20,500 bases of DNA, taken from positions 1 through 20,500 of the forward strand of contig JAIPMN010017769.1 in assembly GCA_020650975.1 (NCBI GenBank). The letters run 5' to 3'. Both the position numbers and the translations under genes were made by a program. Source of the DNA: Apostichopus californicus. Taxonomy: Eukaryota; Echinodermata; Holothuroidea; Aspidochirotida; Stichopodidae. Below, piece by piece: positions 1-11,341 of the stretch. The notes below the pieces were generated by a model. That model saw only the letters and a list, made by a program, of their open reading frames with translations. It had not been told where the DNA came from and ran no database searches. The number at the start of each line of letters is the position of its first letter. The stretch's first letter is position 1.

Positions 1-1738
1 ATAGTTTCGATCATTTCAAAGAGCAGTGGTTTCGTGACTGAGTCTCTACTTTCTCATAGTAAGCTGAATGTTAGGTCCAAGAACAAGAGTGAAACTTTAG
101 CCTGGAAGAAAACCAAATATACACTTTGTATAAACTGCTTTTGGGCCTTGAAGTGACGGATTAAATTAGTAATTGGATCAATTCTTCCTATCAAATTGAT
201 AAACCCGTCCAAACTAAAGGAATTGATTCTCATTCAATGGTCATCACACACCAGAAATTTGCAGGTATGAATTCAAACTAGCCTAAAATGTAGTTTTTTT
301 TATTTGTGTTGATTCATACTCACTGCACAGCTGAGCACTGATTCTCTTACTGTGACCAATATTAAATTAGATGTGTTGTTACATTGTGTAGGAATAATAT
401 GCACATAATTATATGAAATTTTTGCCCTCCAAACTAGTGTAGAGATATGCACTGGTTTATTTTCAATTTTGACCCTCTAAACTTCATGAAGTTGAGAGTA
501 AGAAACCTGAACAAAATTTATGAAAAGGATCATCCACAAAGTGGTTCGCACACTAAATCTAAGATTCACATATCCAAATATATGTGTTTATATATTACCT
601 GCGGAAGTTTATCATGGAAAGCTCTGTGAGTTAATCATATGTTTCATTTGTAATTTTTCTAAGATCTAGACAGATTTGATGCATTTTTCGTACTTTTATG
701 TGAAGTTAGGTTTGCAGAGACATGGTCGTTTGCAGATTATGCTGAGGCCTGTATGGAGACCAGTTACAATCAGTTAAGTTTAACTCCCACGTTTTAAACA
801 TCTTAGATCCTAGCGTGTGTAAATATGATTTGCCTTCTATTACTGTACTCGATCGAATATTTATTTCAGTACATAACAGATGACGATTGAAGTTTTCGTG
901 TTCGCTGCATTGCATTCGTATATTGTAGGTTACTTGCATAGGTACACAGTGTAATGGTTTGAGGTTTATCCTGCTTTTAGTAGGAAGCAGTTAAGCTAGA
1001 TAGGTTGTAAGAATTCTGAGGTATTTGCCAGTAGCGCCCCAAGTCTTTGTAACATGAGATGGCCGTGCCGTTAAATGTTCGTTAAATGTAACTGTTGCAT
1101 ACATATTGCTTTTGGCATTTGTACATAATAATATTCCATTGCTTTGCGAGTATTTGTTCATGTGTACAGGAGTGTTGTAATAAATAAGTTGTATTCTCTC
1201 TCTTAAGTTACAATCTATAAAATAAGCAAATCTTTTAATTGATGGTTGTGTGCATTTTGGACAAAAGGAAGTTTATATATGAAAGCTGCAATGGTGTGCC
1301 ATTTTTGATATTGTCTTGTCCAGATGGGAATTTACCTTATACGTTTGTCAGTTGCCATACCTTTTAAAATGGAAGATAAATTTTTGGCATGGGAAACACT
1401 GTGGGTTGCATTTCATAAGCATTTATAGGAGCCTTCCAATTTGTAATATCTCAGAAGCATTAAAGGAGCCATCCACATTTAAATAGTTTCTTGTCCACTC
1501 TTCAACATTTCCTGAGCGTGTTCCAAATTTAAAAGCTAGGTTTTGATTTTATCAGGCATTGTCTATTAAACATTTTTCTTTGTATGTATTCCTTTTATTA
1601 GAGAGCTCGCTAGTTGGGAACACTATACAACTACTTAAGGAGAAAATGTTCTGTCTTCTCATGCTGTACTTTATCTCTCTCTCCCCACAAGGATGTCACC
1701 ACCAGGCTTCCGTAACAATCCTTTACAATTTTTCCTAC
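1..1738 (-). other. Intron 14 and/or 3' flank, no exon identified
   Basis: Exon 14 ends at a splice donor, so at least one more coding exon is expected. I looked on the minus strand for the usual QYxFCYE helix and stop codon and found no in-phase candidate. Either this is the first part of an intron continuing past position 1, or a diverged terminal exon is hidden here. Short open frames are unremarkable. Confidence 0.6.
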
Positions 1739-1874
1739 CTTCTTTCTCATCATGTGCTGGTGTTCATTTCTGAGTTTCTTGACTGTAGCAAAGATGTCCA
1801 CTAGACCGGTTGCCCTTATACGCTCCATCTCAGACTGAACGGTCACAAAGACACCACTCCTTCCAAAGCCGTTA
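1739..1874 (-). CDS. RPTP exon 14: D2 P-loop HC-INGFGRSG, last exon found
   Basis: 136 nt, codons 495-540, identical in length and phase to exon 7. Acceptor taccag, donor gtagga. The junction reads HCINGFGRSGVFV, which keeps the P-loop glycines and Arg and resembles the HCxNGxGRSG of R2B second domains. The Q-loop Gln of D1 is Arg here (HMMRKK). About 20-30 more residues of D2 are expected in the next exon. Confidence 0.95.
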
Positions 1875-2420
1875 CTGGTAAAATGTCAACAATGGATTAA
1901 CTGATGCGATACATCGGATAAAGTTTATATATCATCAATAAATATATACCATTAGGTATGTTTCACACTACAAGCTTAATATCTGATGATGTGTTAATGA
2001 TTACAAAGTTCAGTAGGACAGTGTGTCCTATCTTTTTTCTAAATATACCAATTATGAAGTATTAGCTGAAAGTGTCACTCAGATGGCATAATTGGAACCT
2101 TCACTTATTATTCATAAACTAACTCATTCATATATAGACTCTGTTGAGTTACAAAATGGACGTTTGCCACATTACGACATATATACAGTGTGATGCATCC
2201 ATACAATCCTGAGGTCTCTTCATATCATTTACCTCTCATTGAACACCCTGCTCATGGAACACCTTTAATAGTCAATAGCCTATCAGCATCTAGACAAATG
2301 CGCATGAAGTTAATGAGTCTGCCTATCTGTCTCCTTTGTCATTGCTGAGTATTGAGTCAGTCAAATACATCATTAATGGAACAGATAATTAATTAATGAA
2401 TGAATTTTGGCTATACATAC
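1875..2420 (-). other. Intron 13 (546 nt)
   Basis: GT-AG intron, phase 2, cutting the D2 signature directly after the Cys codon, the same place as intron 6 in D1. Nothing else recognised. Confidence 0.85.
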
Positions 2421-2560
2421 ATGCAGTGGACAACCAGTGGTTTCTCAACATTTGCTTCTTTCTGTAGTTTCTGTGCATCTGTGATGAGTCTTATTACAGA
2501 TTGAGGACTACCGTTTGGCGGCCACTGCTCTAACTGCAGATGAGTGACTGATATCACATT
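2421..2560 (-). CDS. RPTP exon 13: D2 degenerate WPD loop (WPP), VVHC
   Basis: 140 nt, codons 449-494 plus two bases. Acceptor gctgtag, donor gtatgt. VTHLQLEQWPPNGSPQS aligns with the Q[FL]xxWPDxGxP region. The general-acid Asp is replaced by Pro (codon 463, plus 2516-2518). It ends KPLVVHC with the Cys retained (2423-2425). No stop or frameshift, so the domain is selected as protein, but acid catalysis should fail. Confidence 0.95.
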
Positions 2561-3099
2561 CTACAGCCACGGAGGAATAAAGAATGGATAAATCAAAACA
2601 AAGAATCCTAAAATCATTACCTATTAAGTTTGAGGCCATAGAGGTGATGTGCAACAATTGACATGTAAACCAGAAAATATAATTACACAATTAAATCTCA
2701 ATCTGATTTTGAATTATGAGTATTCATTTCCATATCTATAGCTATGCTATCCATTCAACTGCACTTAATTATCTGATATCATAAAGCTTCATAGCGAAAC
2801 TGGTCTTCACTAGCTGATAAACGTTGAAGTTACAGTTGTATTGTTCTTATAATGCTACAGTTTAGAGCACTGCTTTGAAGTATCCTGATCCTCTTGTAGA
2901 CATTTTGCTGTATTTTTGTTAATATTCATTCAACCACAAATGATTATCAGTTGTTATGCATAACTGGTGGATAAAGCAAGATATTTGCGATTAACTGTCA
3001 GTTTACGGATGAAGCAAAAAGAGAACGTGGGGTGGGGAATGAGAGAGGAGCAGGGGGACAGGAGGGGGTTTGGAAGGAAAGCAATAGAAGGTCACTTAC
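2561..3099 (-). other. Intron 12 (539 nt)
   Basis: GT-AG intron, phase 0. Just inside its 5' end, 3029-3068 is G-rich on the plus strand, so the pre-mRNA is C/U-rich within 75 nt of the donor. Nothing else recognised. Confidence 0.84.
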
Positions 3100-3228
3100 C
3101 GCAGAATCATTGAGAGTCACATCAAATGTCCGTTTAACATAGTCTGACTGTTGTTCTGTGGCAATGCAGGTTACAGTCATAATCCCATACTGTAAGCTAC
3201 CACGATCAGGCCAGTACTGAACACAAGT
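3100..3228 (-). CDS. RPTP exon 12: D2 CVQYWP segment
   Basis: 129 nt, phase 0 to 0, codons 406-448. Acceptor tcacag, donor gtaagt. TCVQYWPDRG matches the CxQYWP motif of second PTP domains, followed by MTVTCIAT and DYVKRTFDV, equivalent to D1 DYVIRTLSV. Confidence 0.95.
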
Positions 3229-5364
3229 CTGTGATGAAAGCAAATATAATGGCACGAATTAATTTCATGGATATGCAAAATGTTGCACATTGCTCCAAAA
3301 GGTTACCACATTTCCATTTAATATCATAAAAGATCATTGACAATCTCTATGTAATGCAAACCCCAACGATTAAAATAGATGGAGGTGTTACCCAAGTACA
3401 AACTGTGACAATTTCTCCGCACGAGATCCACAAATGACCTGAGCTAAATTGCTCATGCCTAAAAAAGTCAATAAGCCAGAAAGTTCCCTTCAAAGCTAAC
3501 AACAAGAACAACTGCAGTCCCAATTCTTATAATCAATTTAAAATATACTAAATCTAGGTAATAATACTTTGTAAGTTTGATTTAGTCAAACTATTAATGC
3601 TTGTCTTAATTCCCATTTATGTTTCTGAGGGTTTTAAGCATCTGTTGTTACAAAAGTACAAGTCGTAGCATACTTTCAGTGTATCATTCACGATGGTGAG
3701 TGACATATAGCTGCAAAGGATCTGTTTTCAGCATTATTAAACATGCTTAACAGGATACAATGCAACAACTATACAATCACTTTTGACAACGAATGACATA
3801 AGTCTCTTCTCATGTTTGGATTGAACAAGTTCAAACTTGATATCTATAGATTACGGCTTGACAACAAGGCCAATTTATAACAAATTTAAGTACTTAAAGC
3901 TTCAGATTCTTATACATCAATTACATTGAGAGCAAAGCCATGTTTTGGTGCATTAACTAATATATTATTGCTGTAGCAGGATAATGCAAGAGTGCAGCAT
4001 AATGAGTAATAATAAAGAATAAAATATTTAAAAAATTAAATAAACACAAACCAAATAAATAAGTGATAACAATCAATCAATCAAAATGTAAAAAACTGAA
4101 TAAGTCAGTATAATTATTTGCAAATTCTCAACAAGGCAATAAATGGCAGTTGATGTTTCTTTATTTTGTGATATATGTTGGATAATCCTTTGTGCCAAAC
4201 CTATACTCTGACATCAGACAAAAGAGTATGCAAATGGTCAAAATTAAGCAATGAGATTCTCTCTGCTCCAGGCAATGCAAAGTAGCATGGAATGCACATA
4301 TGAGTGACTCTGATTTATACATTTTATTACTATATCTGGTTTTCATTCGCTTTCACTTTCAGCTACTGTTAAAACAGGAGTGACTTGAATGTTTCGTGAC
4401 TTTGAACACACTTTTTGTTATTGATTTTATGAGTTAATTGAAAGACTTTGCAATCAGTTTCTCTGTCGTGAGCATTCTCTGTTTCCCTAGCATAACTTGA
4501 AGGAAAATGATCTGACTTTATTACTGCATTATATCGTAATTAACACATGAATGTACTCATCTTAAAATCAGCTTTTTGAGTTTGGTTACCAAATTGTGAC
4601 AAACTAAAGGCACTGGTCTGATTTATACCCTTAGAGGAACTTTAATGAGTATGAATGATCATATTGTGTCAATCCTCAACATTTGGTCATATGGACAGAC
4701 ACTTTTAAAAGCAGCATAGCAGGCAAGGTTAAAAAGTATTTAACTTTTACAAAATTTGGACTTCTACTTCACTTTTTTAAAATGACAATTGGCTGGTCAA
4801 GCTAATGTGCTCTGTCGATATAAGACTTTAGTATAAAACAATGCAAACTAGAATAAAATAAAACAAGCTGTGTTGGCCACATATTTACAACAGACAGGAA
4901 TTGAAAATACTCTTTTTGGCATAAAAACAGTGCAGCCTGCAATTTACACCGTCCCTGCAGAGTACAACAGCTTACTTTGTCTCTGGTTTGTTATATATAA
5001 GACATGCAAACAAGAGCTATACTTAGAAAACAATGCCAACTGCAAGGTCACCAAACAATGGTGAAGGTTCACAAAGTCCATTGATCCTTTGCATTCAATA
5101 CCAATGACTAAATGTGTATTACACTCTATACTGTACACTAGAAGGAAGTGTTCAGTGTATACAGTTAATATGTATAGCATGGTTGTTGTACTTGTAAGCT
5201 GCATATGGTATGCAAAACAAAATAAAAAATAGCAGCCATGATGGAATAACGAACACATGAACAATAGGCTAAGTTTTAAAGTATTTTAAGAGAGTTGTTT
5301 ATATATCTAAATATACTATCATTTATGCCAGATTGAGGGTGAAGTGTCTTAAATGATGATGGAG

Positions 5365-5396
5365 TATGGTATGGATGGTATGGTATGGATGGTATA
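5365..5396. repeat. Short ATGGT/ATGGATGGT tandem repeat
   Basis: A run of tatggtatggatggtatgg type units of five and nine bases. Simple sequence repeat with no further meaning seen. Confidence 0.8.
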
Positions 5397-5899
5397 GATT
5401 ATAGCTAGCTACTCAGTCATGCATTGGACATTTATGAAGAAACTGAATGAGCAAAGTCCAGAAAGTGTTTGAATGTTTGGCTTGGATTTCTTATAACATT
5501 TATGTCAACAGCTTTCATTTCAAATGAGTATTTAAAATGCTGCATTACAAATATCCGAGCTTAAGTTTCTCTCAAATTTTGAAAATGTGATCTATCAGAT
5601 CTTATTAGGTAAATGAAGATACTTTTATTATGGATTAGACTAATTCTAGGAACATTTGTTGTCAGTTTTTTCCATATCTGTAATAAATAAGACTGTAAAG
5701 CCCCTTAATGTGTCTCCAGAGCTGTGGCTGCATTTAACGTATATAGTGCCTTCATAGTTAAGTTGATGTATGCCTGTATTACTATATACCTGTCCATTGT
5801 AATTGTAAATAGAACTATTAACCTAAATTATGGTGACTTTAAGTCCTCAAAGACAAAACTCTCAGACTGGATAACATTACCTTCATCCTGTCTCTCTAT

Positions 5900-7250
5900 C
5901 AGGGGCGTATCCAGGATTTTCCAATAGGGGGGGCGTCAGGCATGAATGATCGCCGTCCTGGGGGTGGGTCTAAGGGGAGGGGTGGACAATTTTTGCTTTC
6001 GAAGAAGGGCTGAAATGCAAAATGGTTTAAGTATGACTTAAATATTTATAACATACAGGCGCGTAGCCATGATTTGTTCATGTGGGGGCCGGTGTTTTGC
6101 TGGAGACTGACATGGGGGAGGGGTTTAAGGGGAGGGGGCGAAAAAATGGAATTTTAAGGCCTCTAAATGCAAAATGGTGCAATGTTTGAGCTCAAATCAT
6201 GCAAAAGAATATTGATAATTATTTTGTGGAATAATTCTATTCACATCAGAAAAATGTAATCCTATATATACTCAATTATTGATGGAAGGAAAATGCGAAC
6301 CTAAAGAGATACTTTTCTCAATATATATAATTTACAAGCAACTAGGTTCAACTTCAACTCAAAAGTTTGAACTGTAAGAAGGATAATTTGGGGAATCAGA
6401 GATAAAAAGATCAAGGGAATTGCGGACCTATAGAGTTCCCCTTCGTTTGGACTGTAGAAGTCTGTTGACAAGCAAACTGGGAACCCAAAGAGTTAAGGGT
6501 ACTCTCACATCATTGATTTTGGCATATTTGGTATTTGGTTCTCTTAGAGTCTCACTAAAAGTAAAGCTAAAATCCCATTAGTGAGGCCCGGAGGAGGGTG
6601 CGATAAGTATCACTAGCGTATCTCTCCAAGTCACTGGTGTTTTCTGCATATATTTTTTGGGGGCGCTTGGGCCATGGGGGGTGTTTGAACACCCAAAACA
6701 CCCCCCTTGGCTACGCGCCTGATAACATAGGCATAATGAATGCTTTTATCTGCAAGATATTTAAAATCTTGTGTTCAGTGTTGTTTGCAAAAAAAGAGGT
6801 TTTGACTCGAGCTGTCGTTGCCTAAAAATTAAATACTATAATAACGTCTTATCGTGTTAGCAAAGTATGATTAGTAATTTGAAAATCGAGGTCAAGAAAT
6901 ATTGTACACAAAAAATTTGAGGCATAAAAGGTCAGCAGAAATAGATTTCGTGAATGGACAAGTCAAAATTTTTGCCTCGATAGAGTAACCTCACGTGTTA
7001 TGCACGGGGCTATTATGGGCTTCCCTCAGGCAGCCCAGAGTCCTTATACACGCCCTGTGCTACGCGATAATATAAACACAATTACCATCTATGTTTCTAA
7101 AACTATTATGCCGCCGAACTTCGCCAGAACCATTTTTTGGCAAACAAAAAATAAAGCATACGGGAATTTTGCTAAAAATTTGTTTTTTTGGTGACGGCTA
7201 ATAGGGGGGGGGGGGCACGCACCTGTTGCGCCCCCCTGGATATGCCCCTG
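5900..7250. mobile_element. Non-autonomous hAT-like DNA transposon (outer)
   Basis: The ends form a terminal inverted repeat CAGGGGC[G/A]TATCCAGG (5900-5915 and the complement of 7235-7250) with one mismatch. The flanks tctctat at 5893-5899 and 7251-7257 are identical, fitting a target-site duplication (hAT elements normally make 8 bp; 7 match here). The ends are G-rich, including a 13-G run at 7203-7215. No transposase motif or long ORF, so it would depend on an enzyme made elsewhere. It is interrupted by a related element at 6056-6721. Confidence 0.85.
6056..6721. mobile_element. Nested non-autonomous hAT-like element
   Basis: Perfect 14-bp terminal inverted repeats CAGGCGCGTAGCCA (6056-6069 and complement at 6708-6721) are flanked by a perfect 8-bp target-site duplication ataacata (6048-6055 and 6722-6729), the hAT hallmark. 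It has no transposase ORF. Close to the right end is an 11-bp inverted repeat, ggggggtgttt (6676-6686) and its complement (6696-6706). It shares subterminal sequence with the outer element, so the two are relatives. Confidence 0.93.
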
Positions 7251-9326
7251 TCTCTATTATTGTTCTGTATTACACATACACAAAAACAGTTCAGGAAATT
7301 GAGTCACACAGCAGTCCCATACTATTAATGCTGTATGACAATGAATGTATTAATATTTCAGTACATGTTATGGCAGTTATTGCTAGAAAGTAGACAGGAG
7401 CATGAACTATGTGTGGAACAATGCCTGTACTGTTCAGGAGTTTTACATAGTAAGGAGGAATTCAAGTTAATATGTTGAGAAAGTGTCAATATTAGACGAA
7501 CAATTAAATGGACAACTATAGTGAATGAGAGAAATAAGAAAGGAAAATTTTAATGGTAAATCAATGAGAAAGTGAAGTTAGATGGAAAATCAATAGTGAG
7601 ATCTGATGGCATGGCATGGCAAGGATACCAAAATATTAAAGGACAAATGAGCTCTTCCTTCAGTCCCCAACAATTAAACACAGTTCATTTCCAACAAAAT
7701 CAGTTTTTCATTGGCTATAACTTTTCTGTTATTTTATAATTTTTGTTACTTCCCAGCTGCATGCAAATCAACACACCCTTAAACACTTTAAAACAATTAC
7801 ACCATTCATGTGATGGGATATAAAAATGCTCTGAAAATCACTTATACTGTAGATATAGAATGTTATTCTTGTAAGGCACATCTAAGAGTTCTAGAATTTT
7901 CATTTATTTGATCAAACTGACAATTAGTTTAGAGCTGTTAACTTAAAGATATAACAACAGCTGAACTCACTCCTCCCTCCAATTTTGACAGAAATGTTTG
8001 CAATTGAATGATATCAATATACTTGTATGCTGCCATCACAACCCATAGAGATATATTTACAATGGAAAAATGAATCACGCTCTGCATTATGACTTTGGTG
8101 AGGCAACAAGGAACTAAGACACAGTGCATGCAACTTATGAAATTTGGTGAACAACTAAATAACTGAGTCATTTCAAATCATAACAAGAAGCAATAGATGT
8201 GAAGATTACACAAAGGTTGAAGTGGGGAAAACAGCATGCATACATAGCATACCAAACAAAGTAGAGTGTAAATTTTGTCTTCATACATGTGTTGCAGAAC
8301 AGGCAAAATTTGACTACTCACCTAAACTTCTGTGTCCGTGAAGATGGTAAAAAGAAAGGGTTTATGGCAAAAACAAAGGTGTTATCATTCTTGGTATATG
8401 TGTAGTCAGCCTAAGGTGTCTTCTAACATTAAGTACATATGCTCAATGCATATATGCATGATGCATACACTAAGCTAAAGAGACTTGGACTGTTTAAAAC
8501 AATCCTGGGGTATTCTTAAACAGAGGCACAGCTTTGAGAGAAATAAAACACCGACTTTACAAGACTAATATACCAAACCTGATAGTTTTGCCATGGCAAT
8601 CATACAAAGAGGTCAAATGAACGAGGCAGCAGTGACACTGTCATGTGTTTATAATTTGCCATATCATAGAAAGTTTATGTATTACCTAAAGGATATCTGC
8701 ATATCTGCATGTATACAAGATTAGCTACTTCAGATAATTTTGAAAACTTTGTTAATTTGCCACATAAACATAAACTCTCATATAATGCTTACTACTTTGG
8801 TGAAGGCATGACAATGTGATTTGTGAGTAAAAAACTAAGTCCCTCTGTTAACCAAGCATGAAGTTAAATCATCAGACTAGAAGTAGATTCCTTGATCCTG
8901 GGTTTAACTATTCGATGAGGATCTGTGAGCTGGGCTTAAATTTAATTAGGATGGCTTTTTCACCTGTCATACACTATACTGCCATCACATGCAGACCTTT
9001 ACTGAGAGACTTATTTTACATTGTCAACGATTTGCTGACCACTCATGGAAAGTTTAACTATTCTTTGATGATCTACAGGGTACTTCAAGATCCATACTGG
9101 ACCATCAAAGCTTTCAAATTGCCCAATATATTAAATACATTTTAAGCTTAAATTTATTTAAAATATTAAATAATTTAAAAGTCATCATATCAGACTCCAC
9201 AAGCTACAACGTAACACTTCCATTGTAAGAAATGATGTAAAATTAATCATTATCATCACCATCATTACAATTGTATTATGATTTCTAAGGTAATTTTTTT
9301 AGAGTTGTGAATAACAGCAGGTTTAC

Positions 9327-9461
9327 CTTGTCACTTATATCTAGCTGGTTCAACATAACCACAGTACGACACTTGTGGTCATAAATCATCCTCCAAAAAT
9401 CCTCAATGGTGTTTGGGAGAGGCGACTGGGTGGTGATGAAGGCATCTTTCTTCTCATAACT
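9327..9461 (-). CDS. RPTP exon 11: D2 TTQSPLPNT..FWRMIYDH segment
   Basis: 135 nt, phase 0 to 0, codons 361-405. Acceptor ttgtag, donor gtaaac. It encodes AFITTQSPLPNTIEDFWRMI followed by YDHKCRTVVMLNQLD, a close match to receptor PTP second domains, where QxPLPNTxxDFWR is typical. It corresponds to D1 exons 3 plus 4 (37 + 98 = 135 nt). Confidence 0.97.
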
Positions 9462-10044
9462 CTACAAGAACATCAAATTAACCACTTTAACTGGTAAGTT
9501 TACTGTATGTTTACATAAAAATAATCAATTCATCTGTAAAGTATTTCTATAATGTTTACATCAAAATAATCAAATAAGATTACACAGTACCCTTCCTGTT
9601 TGTGTCTCTTCCTATGTTACATAAATCAATATCATCTCTGCGAACATACATCACACAGGCGAAATTAAAAGGCGAAAAAACTCGGTCACTAACATTGTCA
9701 ATCTATCGTAACTTACACCTGGATTTGTGACAAGATGAATCTGTGAAGTATGAATTTAAATTTGAGTTTCCGTCCAGATTTCTGCTGTCGATTTGTTTAA
9801 GTATTTGGTTCATCAAGAATAATCAAAAAAGCTATTGAGATGCATCCAAAAGTTTTCATACCAAAAGAAGGAACCGTTATTGAAGGAGGTGAATCCAACC
9901 TACACAATTGTTACACAGACAGGATATTAACCACATACTCTTACATTCCGATTGGATATTAATGTTAATCATTAAAACAATGTCCCATCTCTTTTTATTC
10001 AGTGATGTATTATTGCCTCAACAAGTAACACTGTAAGGATTTAC
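9462..10044 (-). other. Intron 10 (583 nt)
   Basis: GT-AG intron, phase 0. It contains a small period-45 direct repeat of a tgtttacat-A-rich motif (about 9507-9573). Nothing else recognised. Confidence 0.83.
9507..9573. repeat. Short direct repeat, period 45
   Basis: The block atgtttacat[a/c]aaaataatcaa occurs twice, starting at 9507 and 9552, with one mismatch. It is too small to assign to any element. Confidence 0.6.
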
Positions 10045-10121
10045 CTTGACAAAAGAAGCATTGATGTAGTTATCAGGGTTACTGGGGCTGCTGCTGAGCA
10101 TGAAAACTTTACGTCTACCAA
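10045..10121 (-). CDS. RPTP exon 10: D2 NYINASFVK segment
   Basis: 77 nt, codons 335-360, same length and phases as exon 2 of D1. Acceptor ttccag, donor gtaaat. GRRKVFMLSS replaces the usual DHxRVxL, followed by the strong PTP motif DNYINASFVK. Loss of the Asp-His of PYDH fits a relaxed D2. Confidence 0.95.
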
Positions 10122-10854
10122 CTGGAATAAAAACAAGAAATATGACAATCTATCGTGAGAGGAATACACTTACTCAATAATCAAGAGAATCTAAAAGCAA
10201 TGTGACTGCTTAACATTTTCCACATGTGCTTCTGCAAGATCATGTTATTAAAGGGATTAAATAGACACTCAAATCTTGAATACTTTATAAACACAAACAA
10301 TGTTTCTTTCTTAGAATTTGCTGAAATCTCTTTGAAGATGTTATGTTACATTCATATTTTTCTTTTCATTAGAAAAATAATACAGGACCATAAAGGTAGC
10401 AAGCATATTTGTCCAAATCATTCTATAAAATGCAGTCAAACAAATCCCTCATCTATTGAGAGGGTCAAGATTTTTGAGTTTCTGTCAATTTACTGCACCT
10501 TTGTAACAGCTCACTCTGAAAACCTAGGACCAACAATGAATTCATATTTGTTCAATGAAACTGATTGTTCATAAGAAATACTGCGTAGAAAAACTGCTTT
10601 GTTAATCTTCACACTTAGTAACACAAAGAAAATATCAAGGTCAACTATGAAAAGCTTCTCACTGACTAAAACTGGTACAATTTGAGTTTTAAAATGAGAT
10701 ATGCATTGTTAGAATAACAATAACATTAGGCAATAAGGTACAGTATACAGTAGCTGTTTTACAATAGTACTGCAGCTACATTTATGGAACTGAGGAAAGC
10801 TGAAAAATTGCCATTTTGTTTCAACGTGCATTTGTATTTAAATGTGAGCCTTAC
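10122..10854 (-). other. Intron 9 (733 nt)
   Basis: GT-AG intron, phase 1. It contains a 116-codon open frame on the plus strand (10224-10574) with no recognisable motifs, which I regard as chance. Nothing else seen. Confidence 0.83.
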
Positions 10855-11014
10855 CAGGGACCATGTTTCCAAATCGGTCTCTGGGGGCATGTTCTCTTGT
10901 CATGCTCCCACCTGCCTCCAGTGAGTCTGTGGAATTACCTCTTGCCAAAGAGTCTGTGGTTCCCCCTGTCTTAAGTGAGTCATTGGTCATGCTCATCTCT
11001 ACCTCAGAAAGTAA
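10855..11014 (-). CDS. RPTP exon 9: D1-D2 linker with TDSL repeats, start of D2
   Basis: 160 nt, codons 282-334 plus one base. Acceptor cctacag, donor gtaagg. It begins LLSEVEM and continues with three 9-residue repeats (NDSLKTGGT, TDSLARGNS, TDSLEAGGS). It ends RDRFGNMVP, which aligns with KNRYxNIxP at the start of a PTP domain, so D2 opens here with Arg-Asp-Arg for Lys-Asn-Arg. The Ser/Thr-rich linker is probably flexible and surface-exposed. Confidence 0.9.
10904..10984 (-). repeat. 27-nt coding repeat, three copies (TDSL motif)
   Basis: Three in-frame 27-nt units, codons 292-318, each with [N/T]DSL then a Gly-containing tail. DNA copies share GACTC and nearby bases but differ at several sites, so the protein motif is better kept than the DNA. 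Confidence 0.85.
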
Positions 11015-11341
11015 CTGTAGGGACAAATGGATACCATGATAAGATATTAAAGATCAGTAAAAGGAAATGCAGAGGCACAATTGACTAGTTAATATATGTA
11101 GATGTGTACCATTGTCCTCTATGAGCCTTCTAACACAAGTAAGTACACAGAATAGATCTACGCAATAAGTAAGAACCAAAGTTGTAAGACGTAAATTGTA
11201 CATTGCTCCTTCCAATAAATGGTTGAAATACTTAATAGCCTGAAACTACTTTCTGAAGCATTTTTTTCCATTCTGTTTACCTACTACCATATATTTCATT
11301 ATAATTCTACATAGTTTACCATTAGTGATTTTGTATCTGCA

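Larger units (their letters stand above)
3229..9326 (-). other. Intron 11 (6098 nt), contains nested transposons
   Basis: Exon 11 ends QLDISDK and exon 12 starts TCVQYWP, adjacent in PTP domains, so no exon is missing and the gap is one large phase-0 intron. The nested hAT-like elements (5900-7250) account for 1.35 kb and a short ATGGT-type tandem repeat sits at 5365-5396. The rest (3229-5360, 5400-5890, 7260-9326) is AT-rich single-copy-looking sequence with no recognisable gene. Confidence 0.85.

Noticed and set aside
1273..1325. Minus-strand frame reading QYQKWHTIAAF, reminiscent of the final D2 helix
   Set aside because: The only nearby AG acceptor gives the wrong phase for exon 14 and the rest of the peptide does not match the family.
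6637..7194. Open frames inside the nested transposons
   Set aside because: Short, no transposase motifs, and they cross the boundary of the inner insertion or lie in G-rich ends.
10224..10574. 116-codon plus-strand open frame in intron 9
   Set aside because: Antisense in an intron, AT-driven composition, no recognisable domain, signal peptide or partner exons.
11160..11215. Possible EQ-type start of the D1 C-terminal helix on the minus strand
   Set aside because: No pyrimidine tract, poor peptide match, and exon 8 at 13075-13203 fills the position properly.
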